DNA of 33,354 bases from assembly GCA_034440255.1 (NCBI GenBank), contig JAWXBU010000080.1, positions 1 through 33,354 on the forward strand, written 5' to 3'. The notes beneath the pieces are model-generated. The model was not told the origin of the DNA. It was given only the letters and a program-made list of their open reading frames with translations, and did no database searches. This stretch comes from JAEUIA01 sp034440255. GTDB taxonomy: Bacteria; Planctomycetota; UBA1135; GCA-002686595. Positions 15,964-21,142 of this stretch are shown piece after piece (the stretch's first letter is position 1; each line of letters opens with the position of its first letter). The translations under genes were made by a program, and so were the position numbers.

Positions 15964-17481
15964 TTGCCGCGCGTGATCGTCGTTTCGATTCTGGCGCAGG
16001 ATCTCGCGGTCTTGCGTGCTCGCGCACTCGCGCAAGTTCCTTTCGCCGACGCGATCGAACTGCGTCTCGATGCTCTCGCGCACATCACCGAGTCCGATCT
16101 GCGCGAACTCGTCACGTCGATCGCGAAACCCGTGATCGTCGCCGTGAACGGACCCGACGCCTTCGGCACGTTCACCGGAACGCGCGAGGAACGCTGCGCA
16201 CTTCTCGCACGTGCCGCGCGCGCCGGAGTCGCCCTCATCGATGTCGATTGGCGCGAGGCGCCGCATCAGCCGGCCCTCCCGAGTCCGTGTCGCCGCATCG
16301 TCTCGCGGCACCTGGTCGACGACACGCCGCACGATCTCGCCGCACCGTTCCAAGAGTTGGTCGCTGCAGCGCACAGTAGCGACCTCGTGAAGTTCGTGAC
16401 CCACGCTCACAACGGCGAAGACGGCGTCCGCCTGCTCGAGTTCGCGCATTCGATCGATCGCGACTTCATCGCCTTCGCGAGCGGCGAAAGAGGCAGTTTC
16501 ACGCGCATTTTGGCCCCGATTTTCGGTTCCGCGTTCACGTACGCAGCCCCAGCGCGCGTCGCCGGAGTCGACGTCGGTGCAGCGACCGCGCCCGGTCAAT
16601 CGCGTGTCGACGAAGTGCGCTCACATTGGGATTCGCAGCCTCCGACGCGCGCCACCGAGATCTTCGCCGTACTCGGTTTACCCGCCCGTCATTCGCTCTC
16701 GCCGCGCTTGCACAACGCCGTGTTCCGCGCGCACGATCGCGACGCGGTCTATGTCGCGATCGAGCCCGACGACATCACCGCCTTCATGAGCCTCCTCGAG
16801 TCACCGAATTGGCGCGGCTTCAGCGTGACAGCTCCCTTCAAAGAAGCTGCATTTGCGCTCGCAGCGCTTCCCGACGAGCCCCGCGAGCAAACCGGCGCGA
16901 CGAACACGCTCATACGAAGCGGCCATCACTGGCTCGCCCGCAACACGGATTTCGAAGCAATCAGCAGCGTGCTTTCGAACGCCGCCGCACACACATCGAG
17001 CCAGCTCGCCGAGTTGCGAGCCCTGGTCGTCGGCAGCGGAGGGGCCGCCCGCTCGGCGATTTGGGCCTTGCGCGCGAACGGCGTGCACGACCTGACCGTC
17101 ACCGCGCGCAACGACAAAAAAGCCGAGACGCTCGCGCAAGAGACTCTCATCCGATCGCTGTCACGCGCCTCCCTGCGCAACGAACACTTCGACGTGATCG
17201 TCCATTGCACTCCCGCAGGATCGCGCGCCGCACCGAACGAAATTGCAGTTCCGCTCGAGTGCCTGCGCACCGCCCGCATCGTGGTCGAAGCGGTGTACAG
17301 GCCGGAAATCACTCCACTCGTGGAAGCCGCGCGAGCCGCAGGCGCACACGTCGTTCTCGGACGCGACTGGTTCTTCGAGCAAGCCGCACCCCAAGCCGTA
17401 TGCTTTGGATCCGACGCGCTGTCAGCCCGCAAAGTGATGCGCTCCGAGCTGGATCACGCGCTTTCGGAAGACGGATCATGA
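15964..17481 (+). CDS. aroDE: Fused 3-dehydroquinate dehydratase / shikimate dehydrogenase
   Basis: 505 residues. The start is TTG at 15964; GTG at 15973 is an equally possible start, and no clear Shine-Dalgarno decides. The N-terminal type I dehydroquinase has ELRLDAL, DVDW, the general base His116 (SRH), the Schiff-base Lys143 (VKFV), the substrate-binding Arg in FTRI and Gln in APGQ. The His-Lys spacing of 27 equals that of E. coli AroD (143/170). From about residue 233 the shikimate dehydrogenase shows GLPARHSLSPRLHN, the catalytic Lys in APFKE, GATNTL, NTDFEA and the NADP loop VVGSGGAARSA. The product performs two consecutive steps of aromatic amino-acid synthesis. Such AroDE fusions are known in plants and Chlamydiae. 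aroK overlaps by 4 bp. Confidence 0.95.
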   Translation: MPRVIVVSILAQDLAVLRARALAQVPFADAIELRLDALAHITESDLRELVTSIAKPVIVAVNGPDAFGTFTGTREERCALLARAARAGVALIDVDWREAPHQPALPSPCRRIVSRHLVDDTPHDLAAPFQELVAAAHSSDLVKFVTHAHNGEDGVRLLEFAHSIDRDFIAFASGERGSFTRILAPIFGSAFTYAAPARVAGVDVGAATAPGQSRVDEVRSHWDSQPPTRATEIFAVLGLPARHSLSPRLHNAVFRAHDRDAVYVAIEPDDITAFMSLLESPNWRGFSVTAPFKEAAFALAALPDEPREQTGATNTLIRSGHHWLARNTDFEAISSVLSNAAAHTSSQLAELRALVVGSGGAARSAIWALRANGVHDLTVTARNDKKAETLAQETLIRSLSRASLRNEHFDVIVHCTPAGSRAAPNEIAVPLECLRTARIVVEAVYRPEITPLVEAARAAGAHVVLGRDWFFEQAAPQAVCFGSDALSARKVMRSELDHALSEDGS

Positions 17482-18041
17482 GCAAGCACTCGCGAAAAAT
17501 TGCGCTCATCGGGTTGCGCGCGAGCGGCAAAAGCAGCGTCGGGAAAGCGCTCGCCGCGCGCATGAATCTGGACTTCGTGGACCTCGATCAAGAGATCGTC
17601 GCGCGCGCCGATGTGTCGGGGCTCGATTCCTGCGGCGAAGTCCTGATCGTTCTGGGCGAGCCGTCGTTCCGCGCCGTCGAGACCGCGTGCCTGCGCGCAG
17701 TTTGCGAACGCAGTACCGAACTGGTGATCGCGACCGGCGGCGGAGCGATCGAAGCCTCCGAAAATCGCGCTCTTCTGGCGCAACACACGACGAGTGTGTG
17801 GTTGAAGGTCGGCGTGCCGATTCTGCAAGCACGTTTGCGCGCCGAGCTGAGTCCAAGGCCGCCGTTGCTCGGAAAAAGTACGGTCGACGAAGTGCCGGTG
17901 ATCGCAGCTCGCAGAAATCCGCTGTACGCAGAAGCGGCCGATTTCGTGCTGTCCGCGGATGTGGGGGATCCGGACGTCCTGGCCGAGCGGATCCTGGTGT
18001 TTTTGGGCGAGCGCGGCGGATCCGAGGGATCGAGTCGTTGA
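17478..18041 (+). CDS. aroK: Shikimate kinase
   Basis: 187 residues from ATG at 17478, which overlaps the aroDE stop (ATGA). It phosphorylates shikimate with ATP, the step directly after AroE. Walker A is GLRASGKS at residues 12-19; the Mg/shikimate-binding DLDQEI follows at about 36, then GEPSFRAVE, the shikimate-binding glycine run ATGGGA, and the lid with SPRPPLLG. The usual early F/I-R motif for shikimate binding is partly altered (LGEPSFR) but recognisable. Length is normal. Together with aroDE it forms a three-activity shikimate mini-operon. Its stop codon lies inside the -35 box of the tRNA promoter that follows. Confidence 0.93.
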   Translation: MSKHSRKIALIGLRASGKSSVGKALAARMNLDFVDLDQEIVARADVSGLDSCGEVLIVLGEPSFRAVETACLRAVCERSTELVIATGGGAIEASENRALLAQHTTSVWLKVGVPILQARLRAELSPRPPLLGKSTVDEVPVIAARRNPLYAEAADFVLSADVGDPDVLAERILVFLGERGGSEGSSR

Positions 18042-18066
18042 CATCCGCGAGGGGGAGGTCCATACT
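18038..18066 (+). promoter_or_regulatory. Sigma-70-type promoter of initiator tRNA
   Basis: A perfect TTGACA at 18038-18043 and CATACT at 18061-18066 are separated by exactly 17 bp, and the tRNA begins 12 bp after the -10 box. The TGA stop of aroK lies within the -35 hexamer. Confidence 0.8.
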
Positions 18067-18078
18067 CCGCCCCAGATT

Positions 18079-18155
18079 CGCGGGGTGGAGCAGTCTGGCA
18101 GCTCGTCGGGCTCATAACCCGGAGGTCGCAGGTTCGAATCCTGCCCCCGCTACCA
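18079..18155 (+). tRNA. Initiator tRNA-fMet (CAT)
   Basis: A 77-nt cloverleaf with encoded CCA. The anticodon loop is CTCATAA, with three G-C pairs closing the anticodon stem (GGG/CCC), the initiator hallmark. The D stem GAGC/GCTC contains the initiator-type A11-U24 pair, and the T arm is GCAGG-TTCGAAT-CCTGC. In the acceptor stem, pairs 2-71 to 7-66 are all Watson-Crick while position 1 is C and 72 is U, so the 1-72 pair is absent as initiators require. Most bacterial initiators have C1 x A72, so U72 is an unusual variant. The 3' end overlaps the repeat at 18144-18159. Confidence 0.96.
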
Positions 18156-18159
18156 ATCA
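18144..18159 (+). repeat. att-like repeat, copy 1 (in tRNA 3' end)
   Basis: CCCCCGCTACCAATCA comprises the end of the T stem, the 3' acceptor strand, CCA and four flanking bases. The same 16 bp recur at 19845-19860, and in shortened form at 21037-21052. A tRNA 3' end duplicated downstream is the usual footprint of site-specific integration. Confidence 0.75.
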
Positions 18160-18160
18160 A

Positions 18161-18196
18161 AAGAGGGACTCGCGAGCGATCGCGGGTCCCTTTTTT
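18161..18196 (+). terminator. Intrinsic terminator after tRNA-fMet
   Basis: Stem GGGAC-T-CGCG (18165-18174) pairs with CGCG-G-GTCCC (18181-18190) around a six-base loop, followed by six T residues (18191-18196). Stem and T-run are both strong. Confidence 0.9.
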
Positions 18197-18347
18197 CGTC
18201 GGTCTGGAAGGCGGAACTACCCTTCGCCTGACCCCCTGAACCGAGGGCCGTCGCGTGGTTCAGTCTCGAGTGCCATCGTTGGGTGTATCGCGCATTTACT
18301 GCACGGGCTCAGGTCCAACCCAAGCTGGCGCCGATCGTTGGCCATAA

Positions 18348-18656
18348 ATGGACAAACTTGGCCATCGGGGCCATCCTTCGAGCCTGAAAGTCTCGCTCAC
18401 CCCGGAACAGGTCCGCTACATCGAGGAGAAGGTCCAGACTGGGCGCTACCAGACTGCGGCCGAGGTTGTCCGCGAGGGGCTCCGAGTTCTCATGGAGCGA
18501 GACACCGATGCAGTCCAGCGCTTCGAAGTGTGGCGCGAGGAGGTCCGCCGGAAGATCGACTTTGGGCTCGAACAAGCGAAGCGAGGCGAAGTGGTCGATG
18601 GGGATCAAGTCTTCGCCGAGCTTATCCACTCCATCGCTCGTCACCGGAAGAAGTGA
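18348..18656 (+). CDS. parD: ParD-type antitoxin (ribbon-helix-helix)
   Basis: 102 residues from ATG at 18348. The core SLKVSLTPEQVRYIEEKVQTGRY followed by QTAAEVVREGLRVLMERD is the ribbon-helix-helix domain of ParD/CopG antitoxins, which bind operator DNA and neutralise the ParE toxin. The C-terminal part (about 55-102) is charged and helical, as in toxin-binding tails. A near-palindrome, TGGCCATAAATGGACA at about 18339-18354, overlaps the start codon and may be the autoregulatory operator. The gene is intact and is followed 3 bp later by a ParE reading frame that is broken. The ~150 bp before it carry a 7-bp inverted repeat (CTGAACC at 18236, GGTTCAG at 18257) of unknown purpose. Confidence 0.88.
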   Translation: MDKLGHRGHPSSLKVSLTPEQVRYIEEKVQTGRYQTAAEVVREGLRVLMERDTDAVQRFEVWREEVRRKIDFGLEQAKRGEVVDGDQVFAELIHSIARHRKK

Positions 18657-18659
18657 CGC

Positions 18660-19047
18660 GTGGCGAGCTTCCGCTTCACGACACGAACACGCGCGATCTG
18701 CAAGCGATCTTGTCGACGAAGCCGGGCCGGAACAAGCGGAGCGCGTCGTGCGCGGCATCTTCGACGATGCGACCAAGCTCGCCGAGATGCCCGGCATGGG
18801 ACATCGGCGCGAGGACCTCACCGAGCGACCAGTGTTGTTCTGGTCAGTCCACAGCTACTTGCTCATCTACCAGCCGGAGACGAGTCCACTGGAATTCGTG
18901 CACGCCGTGCGTGGCTGGCGTGACGTGGAGACGCTTCCACCTGGCCCCGCCCCCGACAAGTCACGAGTCTTCTCCAGGGACTGCGGCAGGTCACGTGCCC
19001 CATGCAGAAAGCGGACGACCTCGATGTCGTCTCCGCTGATCTTGTAG
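18660..19047 (+). pseudogene. ParE toxin, frameshifted
   Basis: ParE-like segments lie in three frames. GTG at 18660 gives ASFRFTTR, then the next part DLQAI is found in the +2 frame (18695-18709), and VDEAGPEQAERVVRGIFDDATKLAEMPGMG, REDL and VLFWSVHSYLLIYQP run on in the frame starting about 18709. The joint after DLQAI lacks roughly three residues that ParE proteins have there (as in a DLQAIWDYL pattern), consistent with a small deletion that is not a multiple of 3. At the 3' end the ParE core (PLEFVHAVRGWRDV) passes into unrelated sequence ending at 19047. ParE poisons DNA gyrase in characterised members; here no complete product can be made unless frameshifting occurs. Sequencing error is a less likely alternative. 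Confidence 0.7.
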
Positions 19048-19280
19048 AAGATCAATTAGTTCGGGAACCCTTGAGGCGCCCAAGACCGAACATCTCGAGC
19101 ACGCGGGGATCGGAAATCCCTCGGGCTGCCCGCCTGTGGATTCTCCAGGAGGAGGACGACAGCATCGCCGACGGCGTCGAGTAGCCGCTCGGCAGCCTCC
19201 GCCGAGTCGGCGCCGATGTAGAGGTAGGCCTCTGTGAGGTCCGTCTCGGCGAGTTCCCGCCAGATCGCCCGTCCGCTCAC
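18867..19280 (-). pseudogene. Second ParE-family toxin, interrupted by in-frame stop
   Basis: From GTG (19278-19280), 74 residues read as a RelE/ParE toxin: IWRELAETDLTEAYLYIGADSAEAAERLLDAV, then LLENPQAGSPRDFRSPRARDVRSWAPQGFPN. A TAA stop (19056-19058) follows. The same frame then continues LIFYKISGDDIEVVRFLHGARDL, the normal ParE C-terminal block, in which a Tyr codon is expected at the stop position. A single base change from TAC or TAT to TAA explains this. The frame then runs on past the usual ParE end to 18867, overlapping the tail of the convergent first ParE pseudogene by about 180 bp. It lies 10 bp downstream of its intact antitoxin. Confidence 0.82.
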
Positions 19281-19290
19281 GCGGAGCCCT

Positions 19291-19569
19291 TCACTGGGCC
19301 TTCCGCCGCTTTCCGAGTTTGCTGCGGAGCGTCTGCCGCAGTTTCGACCACTCCTTGCCGGTCATGTTGCGCGCCGGGGAGTCGAGGCCCTCGATGATCT
19401 TGAGCTCCAACGATTCCTGCTCGTGGGCCTTTTGGTCCGCGTGTATCAGGCGCCGGATGTACTCGCTCGGCGTACTGCATCCGGTTGCCGTGGCCTGCTC
19501 TCGTACGTAGTCCTTCTGTGTCGACGGAAGTGACACCGTCATGCTGGTCAGCTCGTTCATGCTACTCAT
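19291..19569 (-). CDS. parD: ParD-type antitoxin, second copy
   Basis: 92 residues from ATG (19567-19569); a second in-frame ATG lies 9 bp further (19558-19560). The core MTVSLPSTQKDYVREQATATG then CSTPSEYIRRLIHADQ is a canonical ParD ribbon-helix-helix. The rest (EQESLELKIIEGLDSPARNMT and a basic end RSKLGKRRKAQ) matches ParD tails that wrap the toxin. A longer frame extends upstream to 19857, but the start given is set by family alignment and by a promoter directly before it. It is the first gene of a minus-strand parDE pair whose toxin is broken. The protein should still repress its own promoter. Confidence 0.92.
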   Translation of the reverse strand: MSSMNELTSMTVSLPSTQKDYVREQATATGCSTPSEYIRRLIHADQKAHEQESLELKIIEGLDSPARNMTGKEWSKLRQTLRSKLGKRRKAQ

Positions 19570-19615
19570 GTTTCGAACTCTATTTCGTCTGTCAGAAACT
19601 GTCAACTCCTGACAG
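19570..19615 (-). promoter_or_regulatory. parD promoter with repeat operator, near-leaderless
   Basis: On the minus strand, TTGACA (19600-19605) and TAGAGT (19577-19582) are 17 bp apart, so transcription should start about 1-3 bases before or at the ATG at 19569. Three hexamers, CTGTCA at 19589, CTGTCA at 19599 and TGACAG at 19610, overlap the -35 and spacer; the first two are direct repeats 10 bp (one helix turn) apart. This fits cooperative binding by a ribbon-helix-helix antitoxin. Confidence 0.7.
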
Positions 19616-19844
19616 AATCGGAGGCCAGCCCCGTCGGGCTTGAACGCTTCCAGGCGTAGGAGGGACGACCCAGGAATCACCCCTGGCGGCGCGAAAGCGC
19701 CGGAACGGTTCAAACTACCGTGGAGCTTCTCAACGAGATACCTGAGAAGAACATCCCGACCACAACGATTCGCAGCGCCTTCAGCAATTCCAAAATCGAG
19801 TACCGAAACGGAATCGGATGGGAGCTCGGGCCTACGCTGGCTCA

Positions 19845-19860
19845 CCCCCGCTACCAATCA
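19845..19860 (+). repeat. att-like repeat, copy 2
   Basis: CCCCCGCTACCAATCA is identical to 18144-18159 at the tRNA-fMet 3' end, 1701 bp away. No tRNA body precedes it, so it is a duplicated tRNA end rather than a second tRNA gene. Confidence 0.8.
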
Positions 19861-19864
19861 TCAT

Positions 19865-19894
19865 GAGGACCTGGGTCACGGGACCTGGGTCCTC
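19865..19894 (+). terminator. Long hairpin after att copy 2
   Basis: A 13-bp stem (19865-19877 with 19882-19894, two G-U pairs) and a four-base loop ACGG. It starts four bases after the att-like copy, as the tRNA terminator does after copy 1. No strong T-run follows (TTGGTT), so termination activity is uncertain. Confidence 0.55.
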
Positions 19895-19991
19895 TTGGTT
19901 CTCCGGCGGTCAGATGGACACGACGCTTGATGTAGTCGGATCGAATCTCCCGGAGTTCGGCCCATTGCGAGGGGAGCTCGAGCAGCCGACC

Positions 19992-20342
19992 TCAGGGATG
20001 CGGCGTGATGGCGATGATCGTAATGTCGCCCTTATCCGGTCCGTAGCACCAGAAAACGCGGTAAGCGCCGGGCGTGCGATTCTGGACGTAGGCTTCGAAG
20101 ACCTTCTCGCTCTTGTCGATCGGGTGCTCGATCGAATCGTACTCGTGCGTGTGCAACCCCGGGTGGCGCGGATTTTCGAGCAGGAGGCGGACGCACTTCT
20201 CTACTTGTTTGAAGAGCCCCTCGGCTTTCGACGCCTTCGCTTTCCGGTCTTTCGAACGCTTCTCGAGTGATGCCGACGCGGCCCTCGAGAGCTTGTCGAA
20301 TCGCGATGCGGCTTCGTTCGTCCAGCGCGGCCTGAACGACAT
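19992..20342 (-). CDS. RelE/ParE-superfamily toxin
   Basis: 116 residues from ATG (20340-20342); an upstream TTG adds two residues but the ATG fits better. The N-terminus MSFRPRWTNEAASRFDKL begins like RelE-fold toxins. The middle is basic and helical (KRSKDRKAKASKAEGLFKQVEKCVRLLLENPRHPGLHTHEY), followed by EAYVQNRTPGAYRVFWCYGP and ITIIAITPHP, the beta-sheet core and terminal strand of the fold. Family members are either mRNA interferases or gyrase poisons, and the sequence alone does not say which. The gene starts 2 bp after the stop of its antitoxin; GGGAG inside the antitoxin 3' end can serve as Shine-Dalgarno. Unlike the two neighbouring toxins, this frame is intact. Confidence 0.82.
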   Translation of the reverse strand: MSFRPRWTNEAASRFDKLSRAASASLEKRSKDRKAKASKAEGLFKQVEKCVRLLLENPRHPGLHTHEYDSIEHPIDKSEKVFEAYVQNRTPGAYRVFWCYGPDKGDITIIAITPHP

Positions 20343-20344
20343 GT

Positions 20345-20626
20345 TCAATCACTCCCGAGCTTCTTGGCGAGCTTGGCTGCCTTGGCAAGATCCGGCCCAT
20401 CCGCGAGCTGGCGCGACTTGGCTTGCTTCAGTCCGCGGCGAACCGCCGCGAGAGCGGTGGGGTTGTCGTAGAGCCACGCTTCGCGTTCGGGGATGACGCG
20501 CGCCAAGTGGAGCACGATTTCGTCGCCGCGCTCCTCCACGATCAGCGTCCGGTTGGCGAAGGCCTCACCGAGGGTGAGGCGACCCTTGGAGTCGGTGTTC
20601 TTGGTTTGGATGGCGCGCTTGGTCAT
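20345..20626 (-). CDS. Antitoxin partner, AbrB-like N-terminus
   Basis: 93 residues from ATG (20624-20626). The frame runs further upstream, but MTKRAIQTKNTDSKGRLTL is the plausible start. The segment TDSKGRLTLGEAFANRTLIVEERGDEIVLHLARVIPERE resembles an AbrB/SpoVT-type swapped-hairpin DNA-binding domain (DSKGR-L-L pattern). The C-terminal half (DNPTALAAVRRGLKQAKSRQLADGPDL) is helical and should bind the toxin. Gene order antitoxin-toxin with 2-bp spacing is standard for type II systems. The class is inferred from the motif and position, and I cannot name a specific family. It is likely autoregulatory, with direct repeats at 20654-20677 as the candidate operator. Confidence 0.78.
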   Translation of the reverse strand: MTKRAIQTKNTDSKGRLTLGEAFANRTLIVEERGDEIVLHLARVIPEREAWLYDNPTALAAVRRGLKQAKSRQLADGPDLAKAAKLAKKLGSD

Positions 20627-20653
20627 GGGTGAAGTATCGGCTGATTTGGCATT

Positions 20654-20677
20654 GTGGGCCAGTGGGAAAGTGGGAAG
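20654..20677. promoter_or_regulatory. Three 8-bp direct repeats upstream of antitoxin
   Basis: GTGGG occurs at 20654, 20662 and 20670, each followed by a three-base spacer ending in A or G, giving an exact 8-bp period. The block lies 28-51 bp upstream of the minus-strand antitoxin start. A possible -10 box, GATACT, lies between it and the ATG, without a convincing -35. Confidence 0.4.
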
Positions 20678-20900
20678 CGCACCTGCCGGCACCCTTCGCA
20701 GCCTCTTCCGGCGGGTTGAATGGTGCATCCCGGCTTGTCGGGACGGGCCTCAAGGTTCATGCGGCCAGGTGTTGCGGTGCCCGGGCTCTGAGAGCAGTGC
20801 CGCCATCGTCAGGTTGAAGTTCACCGCAGCTTGAGGCCATCATTCACGTGCCCGTCGGCCAGCGCAGCCAACTCGATGACGTGCAGCAGATTCCGCTGCG

Positions 20901-20980
20901 CGAAGCGAAATGCCTTTTGTAGCGTCGATCTTGCCTTCCACGCTGAACGCCGCGGGTTCGAACCGCGCCGCTTTGTGGCA
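20901..20980 (+). pseudogene. Decayed tRNA-Gly(TCC)-like sequence
   Basis: Acceptor strands CGAAGCG (20901-20907) and CGCTTTG (20969-20975) pair over seven positions with one G-U. A seven-base loop CTTCCAC (20935-20941) gives anticodon TCC. Exactly ten bases later comes a T arm, GCGGG-TTCGAAC-CGCGC, with one mismatch. The anticodon stem is mismatched at two positions, the D region is altered, and no CCA follows, so it is probably non-functional. It lies in the second island segment, within the 516-bp gap 20627-21142, which holds no gene that I can support. Confidence 0.45.
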
Positions 20981-21036
20981 TCTCGTGGAGAGGACCAGTT
21001 AGGAACCGAGCGAGAACTCGGTCAGCATCCAGTCGG

Positions 21037-21052
21037 CACCCCCGACCAATCA
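21037..21052 (+). repeat. att-like repeat, copy 3 (shortened)
   Basis: CACCCCCGACCAATCA matches copy 2 with its preceding CA, except for deletion of CT between CCCCCG and ACCAATCA. It sits 1.2 kb downstream of copy 2 and just before the nuclease-helicase gene. Confidence 0.6.
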
Positions 21053-21053
21053 A

Positions 21054-21090
21054 CGCAGAGGATCGCCACTGGGGGGTGCGGTCTTCTGTG
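21054..21090 (+). terminator. Hairpin after att copy 3
   Basis: Thirteen paired positions (21054-21066 with 21078-21090, including three G-U pairs) around an 11-base loop, starting two bases after att copy 3. It may end minus-strand transcription from the nuclease-helicase gene or be the relic of a tRNA terminator. There is no T-run. Confidence 0.4.
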
Positions 21091-21142
21091 GCCTTTGGAT
21101 GCACAAGAATGCGCGACCCGGACCGGAATTCGGGACCGAAAT

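Larger units (their letters stand above)
19615..19991. other. Non-coding stretch with ORF remnant and att copy
   Basis: No complete gene is seen. An open frame without a start runs from about 19660 to 19866 on the plus strand, with a protein-like middle (VELLNEIPEKNIP, SNSKIEYRNGIGWELG) and lower GC. It ends just inside the att-like copy at 19845-19860, and may be the decayed end of a gene. I do not recognise it. Confidence 0.4.

Noticed and set aside
17588..18160. Minus-strand frame across aroK and the tRNA, with GSGGRIRTCDLRV near its start
   Set aside because: It is the antisense translation of the tRNA-fMet T arm and anticodon arm, a common source of false proteins.
18144..21052. Integron attC-type cassette array
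   Set aside because: The repeats lack the GTTRRRY core and its complementary partner, and no integron integrase is in view. The tRNA-end duplication explains the sequence better.
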